Positions 38,227-49,977 of a stretch of 64,000 bases of DNA are shown here, in pieces. Position numbers and translations under genes: made by a program. The notes under the pieces were generated by a model. That model saw only the letters and a list, made by a program, of their open reading frames with translations, was not told the DNA's origin and did not search any database. Source of the stretch: Ooceraea biroi (Eukaryota > Arthropoda > Insecta > Hymenoptera > Formicidae); NCBI RefSeq assembly GCF_003672135.1, contig NC_039510.1, positions 2,604,001 through 2,668,000 of the forward strand, in the 5' to 3' direction. Positions within the stretch are counted from its first letter, which is position 1. Each line of letters starts with the position of its first letter.

Positions 38227-41200
38227 TCACGTCAGGGAACCTCCGTGAACTCTCATGTGCCTATTGAGATTACCGCTTTGACTAAATCTAAGCAGACATA
38301 ACTTACATTGATACGGTTTCTCACCGGAGTGAATTCGCAGGTGTTTGGTAAGTGTCGAGCTGTCGGAAAACGCCTTTTTGCAACACCGACATCTGGAACA
38401 AGAAATTTTCAAAAATAGATAATCTAGAATAATTTTAATATAATAGCTCTAAACCTAAAACTGCAATCTCTTATCGATTCTTTAAGATTTACTATCTTTT
38501 CATTAATGAAATTATTAAAGTGTTAGATTATTCAAAAAATTTGTATCATGGGCTATACGTACTATGTCAAAATAAAAAGTAAAAGGAACTTAAAATTATT
38601 TCTTATTTTAATGAAATGTTAAAGTTGTTTAAACGTACAGGGTAATACTTAATATTACAAAATACAGAATACTTCCGAATCTTTCTTCTCATCATTTTTG
38701 AAGAATAGATTTGGAGAACAGACGTACCTATAAGGTCGTTCTCCCGAGTGCGTCCTCATATGCGTGGTGACCGAGCTACTCTGCGAAAATCTCCTATCAC
38801 ATACGGGACATCGGAAGGGTTTCTCGCCAGAATGCGTTCTCGCATGTGCCGTTAGATTCGCAGCTTGACTGAACGCCTTCGAGCACGCGGGACACCTACA
38901 GAGAAATGAAGCAAATATAATACTTGGCCAGAAAATGGACATGATAGATAAAACAAAATCTTTCTTCTGGCAACAACTTTACCTGAATGGCTTCTCCCCC
39001 GAGTGAGTGCGTAAGTGAGTTTTGAGGGTGCTGGGCCTGGCGTACGACTTGCCGCATATCCTGCAGAGATTGGGCCTGCCATTGTCTTCGGGGGTGATAG
39101 TTCCCGTGGGCGTCGGGCCTACGGTACTTACGCAGATCGCGTGTTCACTTCCGAGCTGCAAACGGCCGGCAGCGTGGTGCGGCTGGGGGTGCGAATGTGG
39201 GTGGCCGATCAGGCCGCTATTGGTCGACACGCCCTGATTCACCCTCGCGGTTTGCGCCGCAGCCTCCACTGGATTGTACTGAGGGGCGGGACTTAGAAGC
39301 GGCTCCACGCCCCACGCCGACGAATAATTCTGCTCGTACCTAACACATACGAAAATATCGCAAAGGTAGGATCAAATAGCAGCACTTTGCAGTAGATTAG
39401 GGGAGGAAGCATGATGGCGGCGACTGCAGGGGATGAATACCCGGTATGAGAGTCGGGCAGTTTCGAAAACGATATCAGAGGCGGAAATTGAGATAGGAAA
39501 TTCTTTTAACTTGAGTCCTCAGCTTTTTCACATTTTTCGCGTAAAATACCAATTTTTTTTAATGAATTTATTTGATTAATAAACTGTCAACTGTCATATG
39601 GAGACAGAAATGATTAATTCTGGTTCTTTATCTAAAGATTCTAAATATTGTTTTATAGAATAAATGTATTATATAAAAATGGTAAATAATTATTAGATTT
39701 AATTGATAGGACAAATCTCTATCTTTAATTCTCTTTTTCTCTTATCTTTTACTTTCTTATTCAATTTTATTCTTTTGCTTTTATTTAATTTACTTGTTTT
39801 TTAGAAAACAAGAGACTGCTTTATAAAAATAAAGGAGAAGAGTATAAAATAAGAATCTTTACCCAGAGTGCATATTCATGTTCATGGTCATGTTCATCGA
39901 CACATTGACAGACATGGCAGGTGCGGAAGCGTAGTGTCCTGGACCTGGAACTGATGGGCCTAGATTTTGCACATAATCCTGCGAATAGTGATGGCCCGCG
40001 GTGGTTCCGGTTCCAGTGGGGTAATATCCAGCTGTCGGGCTTCCGGGATGCACCACAGCATGTTTTAAAGATAAAAGAACGTCGGCGACGCCCTCGCCAT
40101 TCGTGCCATTGCTCGCCCTTGGCATGCATTCTCCCCGCGAGCAGCCCCAACTGGAAGAAACCTTGAATTTTATGGATTCCATCGAATCGTCGAATTTATG
40201 AATCGAAAGTTAAGGTTGTACGTGAAATTATACTTGTAAAAATACTTGTGTTTATAAAGATGTGCCATACACATATTTGCGTAAAGGGGTAGTGTATGAC
40301 GAAAAATTTCTTTAGAAGAGATTTAGGAGATATTACAAATCTATTATAAGTCTAGATATAATATAATAATTATAAAGTATAAAATAAATATTCATATAAA
40401 ATATAATATAAATAATATTCCGGTATTACATAAATAACATTTATGTATATAATATTAATAACAGTTAAAATATTGCATAGTAGATATTAAAAATCTATTA
40501 AATATTTTTAATAGACATTAAAAATAAAAAGAAGCACAGATTCTGAGAAAAAAAAGAAAAGAAGAAGAAGAAGAACGATTAACTCACTTATAGGTTCCCG
40601 AGCAAGGACTAAATAATCCGGAAGGCAGCGGGTCCAGGTCTAACGGAGGTAAAGGAAAGCCCGCCATGTCATCAACCCAAAAACTGGCACCAAACTCGCT
40701 CACAGTCTGGCCGGAAGTTGACAAGTGTTGATTCTGATCGGCGGTGATGTCATCCGGAGAACTCTGCAGATCCTGCAGACGTAGTGTACCTTGCAAAGCA
40801 GCTCCAAGAACGGCCGCCTCCTCGGTTTGATGATCTATTGACAGAGTATCGTCGCCTGAGAGGACGCCCAGTGGTCCAGAGCAGAAGCCGGGTGGTATCG
40901 TAGCCTCGATGCTGCCCACAGAACCTGCAAGTTCAATCTGTTTTAGTGATCTAATTCATAAATTTTATGAAAGAAATCTTTTTAGCAGAATATTGTGTGA
41001 AAATTATTAATAATATTAATAATAGATCAATAATATTATAGATAAACATGCAGAGATAGGAGACAAAAAAATAGAGAAACAAGGAAATGAGAGAGAAGAG
41101 ATATTCTGCTAAATATTTAAAAGAATAATTTCTTTACTCTTTATAAAGAAGCAGAAGAATTTCTTGAACTTTTATAAAAATTCTCTTTTTAATTAATAAA

Positions 41201-41346
41201 GTCAGGATATCTGAGAGACAAGTAATAATATGACTGATGTTGAATATGTCAATGATATTGGAAAATATGATATAGTTTAGATTGTGCAAAGTAAACAATG
41301 ACACCCGCATAAACTTGATATTAACATATTTTTTATCATCGCACGC

Positions 41347-41400
<54 letters not shown>

Positions 41401-41653
41401 TCCCAATTATAGTACTACAATTTAATAAATCGCACGCACGTATTCAGAAAGGAAGTGAGAGGGAGGGAGGGGGGAGGGGGAGAGGGAAGCTAATAAATAG
41501 CAAATAAATAGATAAGCATTTCAGTTTGTAATCCGACGTCGTCGTTACCTAATTTTGCGATTTATTGCAAAGAAAATTTCAGGCCTCACCTGTGCTGAGG
41601 GTGTACGGCGACTCCGAGGTGTTGACCGCGTGATGATTCTGCAGAAACTCCAT
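38227..41653 (-). CDS. Glass zinc-finger transcription factor, six coding exons
   Basis: Glass is a nuclear C2H2 transcription factor needed for photoreceptor differentiation in Drosophila. Coding exons on the minus strand are 41653-41590, 40924-40588, 40150-39863, 39339-38983, 38895-38728 and 38392-38227, totalling 1380 nt and 459 aa, phases consistent. Five fingers lie at about 322-342, 350-370, 378-398, 406-426 and 434-454, with near-identity to Drosophila glass (ARPSTLKTHLRTH, FSQAANLTAH, FSQSSSVTTHMRTH, FSDSSTLTKHLRIH, FSQSGNLNRHMRVH). Only GGSLT follows the last finger. Outside the fingers, the segment LPPLDLDPLPSGLFSPC and the motif MSVNVSMNMTM also match glass. The protein is shorter than Drosophila glass, mainly because low-complexity spacers are missing. 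The start MEFLQNHHAVNTSESPY is chosen by the first in-frame ATG and a good GTGAGG donor. Identity is very secure. Confidence 0.95.
41347..41399. repeat. (CT)n then (CA)n compound microsatellite in glass intron 1
   Basis: About 11 CT units are followed by about 15 CA units. It lies inside the first glass intron (40925-41589). Confidence 0.9.
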
Positions 41654-42709
41654 CTCTGCGAAATTGCCGATAGCAACCTATCCCCTGGATGCACACCCCT
41701 GTACCGCCCCTTCTCTCACAACCCTCGGCTAGATCCCACTCGCCTTTTCTCTCTATGGAGACGTGCCGTCGCTGGTCCAGCCCTCTCCGGTCGTCCTGGT
41801 AACCGCGCGCAGCTTCACCGCGAGTCGTAGCTCATCATCGATACTGTATTTTTGCGACATACAGGGCAGACGTGAAAGTGAATGAGTGGTTAAGAAATAT
41901 TTTCAGTGTACTGTTATGTAACCCAGATACCAATTTTATTTTATACGCATAATAATAAATGCAGTGTGAATTTATTGTTAGTTGGTACTGCTGCCGAAAT
42001 CCTTTTCTATGGAACTGAGATTTATCAAGAGTTGAAATTGATTTAAACATATCATGGCTATTCTACTGAGAGAGAACATTCATTTTTATATTTTAAAATC
42101 AAAAATACGTGCATGGAAATATGGTGAATATAATGGTATCGTACAAATAAGTGGAGTTTTATTTTTTCAGGTAACACGAAACTTTTCCAATCTGAAAAAT
42201 ATATTTTATAAAAATACTATTAGAGATAGATAGATAGATGAGTTTAAGCTGTTTACATAACATTAAAGCTGCATTCTACAACATAACATTATGATCTTTT
42301 TACTGGATGAGAATATTGATTTGATTATAAAAAGATAAGAAGATTTACATGGATCCAAAAGTTTAAATTATTTGTTTTCTGTAAAGCAATAAAGCTTCGA
42401 AAATAAGATGGATGTGCCTTCAGTTGTTCTTTTGTATCTGCATTTCTGCTTTTGTGTAATGGTGTTACCAATTACGCTTATGGGGACATATTTTACATAG
42501 AAATCCTGTCAAAGATAGATACAACGAATTTCCGCCTGGTAAAGAGTTAAAGAAACCTGTACTGCATCTAGCATAAATATTGTTAACGTGTCACGTAGCT
42601 GCTGAACATGAGAAGTGGCGAGATGAATCGATATGAATGACTTTTTATGAATGACCGAATAAAGAAGGAAAATGCACGTGCATACGGCTCGCCACGCGTT
42701 TAGACGTAC

Positions 42710-43400
42710 CTTTATGGCTTGGAAGACCTGCTGGTCTCCGCTAGAGGCTTCTGCAGAAAATCTGTCGTCGGATATTCCCATTCACAGAGCCGCCATGCCT
42801 CCATCTTCTCATATGATCCTTGCACCCGGTACCCTTCGCCTGGCAGAATCTTTCTTCCTAGATCCGACGACTATTTCACTCTCCTTCAACTGCCAAAGGA
42901 ACACTTTCGTTGTTGCTCCTACGCCATTATCCTATCCGATTCAACCGTATCAAACCATGTCATTGTTATACAACGCAATAACACTTAATGGAACAAGTGA
43001 GAAGTTTGCGGGCGACTTTTCCGCACTGTCACGCGTCAAAATATCAGCCCGTACGTTTCACAAACTTCTGCAACTTCTTTCGCGGTCTTCTGATCTTCTG
43101 AGCGCAGCTTCAATCTTGTACAGTTCGAATTATAACTTATACCATCACGTGCGCGCAATCACGCTGCCAGATTCTTGTTCTTCGCATTTTCCGATCGAAG
43201 CGTCTCACTGTTTCGGATATAAGTGCAAACTGCTTAACTTCGGACGAGGTAAACTATTTTGCCGAATTATTTTTGCATGATTTCTCAACGATATTATCCG
43301 GTCGAACTTGATAATCCGATGTAAAGGGTCTCTTGCACTTGGAATCGTTTTAACTTTCAATTAAATAAACTTTGGGCGATCGCACTCGAACGCGACAGCG
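42710..43400 (-). other. Candidate glass 5' UTR exon (upper boundary approximate)
   Basis: On the minus strand a strong donor, CATAAAG|GTACGT, follows base 42710. The nearest downstream minus-strand acceptor of a known gene is TTTCGCAG just two bases before the glass ATG (boundary at 41655). The block is moderately GC-rich compared with its surroundings. An upstream ATG in AAGATGGAGGCATGG opens a frame of about 30 codons that stops at the TAA overlapping the donor. The plus strand has a 202-codon frame over the same stretch without a recognisable domain. The glass assignment is inference. Confidence 0.3.
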
Positions 43401-45328
43401 TGCAACTCTCTTGGAGACAGTAACTGCCATGCTGGCGGGATGGCATGTCAATGTCTCTTAGCTAACTAGCGATCTACCACCTATCTGCCACCCACTCTCT
43501 CACCCCCTGAAGCGGTTCACTGACTACGTACGTACCATCCGACCCCACTCCACCGTTCCGTGTATCCCTTTTTTCCTTCCCTCCGTTTTGCGCTCTTTCT
43601 CTCTCTCTCTTCACTTTCTCTCTCTTTCTCTCCCCTTCTCCTCCTTTCTTCGTCGCTTCTTCCTCTGCCAACCGATATATCACATATTGTCACCGGATCT
43701 TATGTTACCCTTATTTGCGTAAAAGAGACACGCGAAGTGACAAGCGACGTGGTATATTTTTCGCTGTTTTGGAGGTAAAAGCAATACTAATTGTAAGAAG
43801 CATCATATTTTATTGAAAGCGAGAAACGGCAATAAAAGTAAAACATAAGAATGCGAAATATTACAAGAAATAGAAAGTTTCTTTTTTCTATTTTTTTAGA
43901 GACAGATAGTTAATTAATTGTCGATACTTTATGTAATTAATTAATTTTTTTCTTAAGTCTTCTAGTAAAAAATAGCTCTTAAAATTGTGTTTGATCTTAG
44001 TACCGCTAACGTTGCATGTCAGGAAATATGCGTTATGCGATGTTGACGCCGATGATGACACAGGATACTAATCGCTCATTCGGCGATGATCGGCGATCGG
44101 CGATCTTCGTCGTACTATAGCTATATCGATGATATATCCTAGTTGGCTGGAATGGGGGTATTATATTTTCTTGAGATACCATTACCACGATCATGGTGGT
44201 CCTGCTCTCCGATACCCCTCTCGAGATCATTGGCTTGTAATGCCTTCCTTTTCGTGGATTATTGACCAGTCAACAGTGAGCCCGGCTGCGAAAATACACG
44301 TTGCGGCATACGGATAGGATCTGTATGAGAGAGGAAGAATTAATAAAATTAATTCCGTTCGAAATAAAAGTTGTTCTTAACATGTAGGTGGATGTAGCAA
44401 TATATCAGTACAATTTTAGAATAATAAAAAATATCATTTTGTAACACAAAATTTCATGCAGCAAAGAAATTAAGACAAAAACGTAGGAGCATAGGAAAAA
44501 GTGCATGTTTGTACGAATTTGAATTTTTTGTATGATTAGAAATAATATATTACATTAAAATATATATATTTTTTTATTCTTGAATTTATTGTTAATTCAT
44601 GCTTTTGTCATATACACATTTTCAACGCATTCTTGGTGGATGTGCGTCCGACTATCGAATATCCACATCACATTGCAAATACCGAATGCGGAGGATAAAA
44701 TATAGACCGGACACTTGACTGCTCAATTCCGATATGCGGACACAGGAAGAGGAAGTGAACCACACGAGCACAACGTACCATCACCACTACTGAATATCAT
44801 CGTGTCGGCGAAAAGGTGTCGAGGAGAACAAGGATCATGTTTTCGGCTCTTCCGATATTAGTTAATGGTGTATATAGAATATCTTGCACACACACACACA
44901 CTTAATGGCTGATACCTTTTTTAATTAACTTTAATTAAATAAAAGTTTAGAATCGTTTTGCAATATAAATATCCAGAAAATACCTAAAATAACTTTTGAA
45001 TAACTAGCAGTAAAAATCAAGAACGCTTCATGCGATTTAAGTGTTTTATACATACAAAGATATAATGCATTCCTGTGTGTAAATTTATTTTAAACAAGTG
45101 TTATCTTTAATATAATTCATTAATAAAGTTGTATGTGTTATGTTACAATTGCGTTATCTTATAAGTATAATTAGGATTACGAAAAGGACAGAGCAAAAAC
45201 GCAGAAGGAACGGATCGCATAGATGGTTTCAGATCCCATGAGACACCGCGTGTACAACCTAAGTATTGGTTTACACTTCCAGCCGATTGGACTTATGGTA
45301 TTTTCACAGAGCTTCGTAGAAAACTGTT

Positions 45329-45401
45329 CTTCTTTTCTTTCGGATGCACTACACTCTTTTCTTTCGGATGCACTACTCTCTTTTCTTTCGGATACACTAA
45401 G
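45329..45401. repeat. Three copies of a 24-bp tandem repeat
   Basis: The unit TCTTTTCTTTCGGATGCACT plus four bases is repeated three times, with a few substitutions in the last copy. Since 24 is a multiple of three it reads as an eight-residue repeat (SFLSDALH-like) in a 63-codon plus frame. That frame has no other support. Confidence 0.8.
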
Positions 45402-47968
45402 GATTCCAGTTTAATTAACAGCGAATATACAATATACTGAACAACTTAAAAATTAAAGAATTAAGTATCATGCACTTAGAGATTTTAGAAAAACTAAAAC
45501 AATAAAAACCTAAATTGTAAAAATTATAATATAAAATTGAAAAAATAAAAAGTTAAGAAAACAAACATTATAAAATTAAATAGAAATTACAAGAATTTCA
45601 GTTAGCTCATTGGTATTAATAAAAAATTATAGAAATTTAATTATTTCAAATAAATTGCAGGATTAAATCGAAAAAACATAAAAAACGAACTAACACCAAA
45701 ATTATCGAGTAAAGAAGATTAGAAGATTACAGATATTGAACCAATATCAGAAGACAATAAAAAGAGTCATTATATCTAGTAGTAACGTCCTTTTCTCTTA
45801 ACTGATTTCGAAAATGATTCTTTTCACTTTAAGTAAAACATTATTAATTTTATGCATTAAATCTCTCCTACATGCACATGCTCCCCAATCTCATTAAAAC
45901 GTTTCATTGAAAGCGGAGTTCGCGGGTTCTCTTCTCAAACGGTTAGTCAGCCTCTATTCGTCCCTTCTCGCCCCCTTATCCGAATTGCGAATCCGTAGAA
46001 TACTGGTACAGCGGGTGAAACCAGCGGTAAGTACGATACGAGCTGGTTTTCACGCACCTGTGTTTGCTCGCGACCGCGAAATCAAAGAGGCGATTAATTC
46101 GGCCGATGAAAATCGTGCAAATAATCGCCCTCAACCCTGCACGCGCTTCCTTTTTATCACGACCACGTGTGCACATATAAGCGTGCGAAATTCAAATTCA
46201 GCAGGACAAATGCCTTCTACCTGATTGCACGCGATCACAGACACGTTGTAGAATCCTCGGCAGGTACAATTGAGACAGACAGCATCTACTATCTACATCA
46301 AGAATCTTATTTGGCATTTTTATTACTACTGTAACTTATTACATATGAATTATAATATCACACGTTGCTTTTGTATTTTATTATATTTTAAATACTTCTC
46401 AACGACTGACAATAATGACCGTAAACTGGTTGATGAAAAATTAAGTCAAGAATAACGATGCCTTAAGACTGACGCGCGTCTCCACGTTTTTCATTTGAAG
46501 AAAGGGTTGGCGATGAAGCGGCTACGTTGAACGACACATCTGCCCGTACGAGCGGACAGCTAAAAAAATAAGTCGAGAATCGTTGTCAAGGTGATTATAC
46601 ACATCGTAACCAACCGTTTCCCTGGGATTAGGATACGTCCACCGTCCACCTTCTTTGATCCCACCATAGACGGTTCGTTCGAATAGCCGATTGAATTACA
46701 TGCGGCGCGTGCCAGCCGACCGCACGCGGTTCGTGCACACCGCGTCTGTGAAGCGATCACACTTAAGTATCTAATAAAGCCACAATCTCCTGTCTCATTG
46801 AGAGCCGAAGTGATAAGGGCTTTTGATGATGAGAAATCGAATTTTCGAGGTAGAAGATATATAATAAAATGTTACATCTTTAATAATTATAATGTAATTA
46901 ATAACGTTTTATTATTTTGTAATAGATATTATTTAATTCTGATATAATTAATAATCTGCTTCTTGTGCTATTATTAATTCTTAATGATCAGTAATATAAT
47001 TATCACAGAGGAGATATAATCAATATAGCAGAGTTCTTTCTGTTATTTTAATAACAATTTAAAGATTAATGTTATTTATACAAAGCAAGATTGTGACAAG
47101 TGTTCGGAGCAACAAAGTAACAAAGTATTACATACTGCAAATTAAAAATAAAAGCATATCAAAATATTATTCATGTGAATAAGCAAAATTACAGAGGTAA
47201 AAGAAAATATGGATTGAAGTGCAATTGTAAAAAATAACTTTGCTTTACGAGATTTATTGTTAGAGATCTAACGAAGTAATCACCAAACTATCGATAGAGT
47301 TTCCTCGTGAAGATGGAAGATAGGATAGATAGTATCGGAGATGAGACGACCCCTCGATACGAGAAACTTGGACACGCCACAAATGTAATTAAGTAACCAT
47401 GATTAAAATGTTTACCGTAGCCGCACGGAGATAATACACAATCACCTAACCGAGATTAGAAAGAGACATTAAGCGATAGCTCGCCAAGTCAAACTGGATT
47501 TTTAATCATGGACGATTACGCCGCCGCTGTCATCTCCTGATGCGGCTTAATCACTCAATTGTGAATGGCCGTAACAGGACGCCGATTTATGGAACATAGC
47601 AGAGTACAGGGTGCTTCACAGAGCCAGCAAATCATTTATCTCATCACGTATGTATGTATCCTTTGATCTAGAGCTTATTTTAAAAGATTGCCCGCTGTTT
47701 TGTATTGCATGTACATTAAAATTATGGCAATTATAAATTAAAAGATTATAAAATTACGTTTGAAAAATATTTTTAGCACCACATGATCTAATTTTTCTAA
47801 AATATTGTTTTCAAAATCAGATTTTTACTTGATTCGTAAGTTTATTTTAATCGAGTAGTTACTAGTCATTTAGCATGATTCTACTGCGTACTAGGTCGAC
47901 AATACCGAAATTGCTTTAGAGCATTAATTCGTAAGAGCTGACAGAGGAGGAACATACAACCCTCCAAG

Positions 47969-48030
47969 ATGGCTGCTGCCGGTCCGAGAGCTGGCGTATC
48001 GACGTTTGGCGTTTGCGAGGTTTCCCGGAG
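47969..48030 (+). other. Candidate short first exon of unknown gene
   Basis: CTCCAAGATGGCTGCTGCC resembles a promoter-proximal start context. The frame reads MAAAGPRAGVSTFGVCEVSR and runs to a good donor (CCCGGAG|GTAAGC). No downstream plus-strand exon with recognisable coding was found, and a TAA follows immediately if unspliced. It may be a noncoding or lineage-specific transcript start, or chance. Confidence 0.2.
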
Positions 48031-49517
48031 GTAAGCTCATCGGGAATTGCGGGTCTTCCCACCCCTGCTGTTGCTGCCACTCCTCGCTACCACCGCTGTC
48101 GCCTTGCTACTCTGTGCTTTCAAAACAAAGAAATATACATAATTGAATTTTTACGCTGGCGAACACAAATTAAGGCGCGAACAGTTGCAGCTGCAGCTTT
48201 ATTAATTAACGTTGATGAAAAACTCTTTCCTGAGTAGCCAAATAGGATAAAGAGAACCTCTTTCCTTTTCTTTATTATTTTATTCATTGAAGTTTATGTA
48301 GAAAACAAGAACAATCTCAGATAATCTTGAATATTTAAAATTAGTTTGAATATTTTGATAATGATTTAATAATGATGCTAGAGTCACAGTACTGTAACAG
48401 GTAATGATGAAACTAATGAGGATGTTATAATTTCGTGATATTTTGTAGAAATAATAAAACTTTATATCAATTGAATAAAATTCTATTATTACAATTTCGA
48501 TGATCTCTCCAGTCTGACAAAATATAATAAGATTTATATTTTTTGTATTGCATAATTTGCATTGTATCAAAAATCGATAAATATGTATCGTCTCTATTTT
48601 TGGATTTATCCTAATTTAAAGCGTTATAAAGAATCAAAAAGCAACTTTTTGTATGCAAAACCTGAACAAGAATTGAAGAGAGAGTAACAGCTCAGTAGAA
48701 TTCGAGAAATTAATAGAGAATATAAAAACAAAAAGAAGAGCAGAAGAAAACTAAAGCGCGAATGAATATTGTATAACATAAATATAAATATAAATTATAA
48801 TAGAATTAATTATAAAATTAATTGTACAATTAAGGAACGTTGCTTTACTGCATTCTAAATAAAACAAGGATACAAAAGCGATAAAAAGGAGATAAAAAGG
48901 GAAACTTTATTTATTTATTCATTTATCAATAATTTTATATAATTTTATATTTTATAATGTATCATCATAAATTATCATCAAAACCTATTAAAATAGATCA
49001 GACTTTTATAATTTATGATATTATAATTTATAATTATGATATATCTAATTCTTTTTTATTCTTGATAAATATGTATAATAATATTCTTAAACTTTATTAT
49101 AAAATCGATAGAAAATAAAAGTTTAACGCATTCTTCGAGAATATTTTCATATATAACAGATAAAATATTCGGTACATAATAGTTTTATAGCATTTTATTT
49201 CTTTCTTTCCTTGGTGAATAAGTTTTTTTCAAAAAAATTTTTTTTTATCACAATACATATTTCTCTTATTTTATTATTCAACAAAGTGTATAAATAGTTT
49301 GTAGTATTGTCAGAGCTGACGGAAAGTCGATGTAAGCGTCTTTCCTGTATGACTATGATGCTTTCTGTTTAAAGAATTTACTGTCAATGTCCATTGCATA
49401 CATTTTTTTCTAAAAACTTGTATACAATTAATTTCCAAGCTTCTTGTATGGTCCGCAACCCTAAAATGTATGTACACGATAATTTATCTATTTATTATTT
49501 TGTATTATAATATATCT

Positions 49518-49606
49518 CTCGTATCTGTTTCATATTTTATGTAATACAGAATATGCGATAGGATAACAGAAAACGTATGCTATTCTGTATATGAAACAGA
49601 TACGAG
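49518..49606. repeat. Hairpin-forming inverted repeat, 18-bp perfect arms
   Basis: CTCGTATCTGTTTCATAT at 49518-49535 is the reverse complement of 49589-49606. The sequence between has further partial complementarity (TACAGAATATGC against GCTATTCTGTA). It has no coding capacity. It lies a few hundred bases beyond the ABCD stop codon. Confidence 0.8.
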
Positions 49607-49977
49607 ATGTAATATAAGGATATATTTCGTATTTGTATTGTTGCCTATATGTATATAAAGATATCTATAATATCTTTTATATATTATAAAATCCCATAGA
49701 GTGCAGAATTTTCAACTAATTCCTACGTAAGTGTCCCCAGGATGTATATCACGCAATTCCTAAAAATTAAAAAGAAGAATATTTATTAACGCGAGTAAAC
49801 GATTGAAAACATGATTTATATATATTAAAAATATCAGAAATTGAAATTTCTGTATCAAGCATGAAGAGTTTTAAATATGCAAAATGCAAGTATCTACTTT
49901 CTATAAAAATTCCATCATTTAGACGATATATGTCTAAGGAATTTATATAAAAGGTTAAAAATAATCCTAAAATAATT

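Larger units (their letters stand above)
41654..49977. other. Intergenic region upstream of glass and downstream of ABCD
   Basis: No coding gene is supported in these 8.3 kb. It should hold the glass promoter and leader in its lower part and the ABCD 3' UTR at its upper end. Items seen: a candidate glass 5' UTR exon (42710-about 43400), a CT-rich tract at about 43590-43660, a 24-bp tandem repeat (45329-45401), a candidate exon start at 47969, a transposon-end-like CAGGGTGCTTCACAG near 47608, and a hairpin at 49518-49606. Confidence 0.5.

Noticed and set aside
42672..43280. 202-codon plus-strand frame
   Set aside because: It has no recognisable domain, no supporting neighbour exons, and overlaps a minus-strand block that better fits a glass leader exon.
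45907..46224. 105-codon plus frame with an internal GTAAGT
   Set aside because: It lacks an ATG at its start, has no domain and no convincing acceptor or partner exon.
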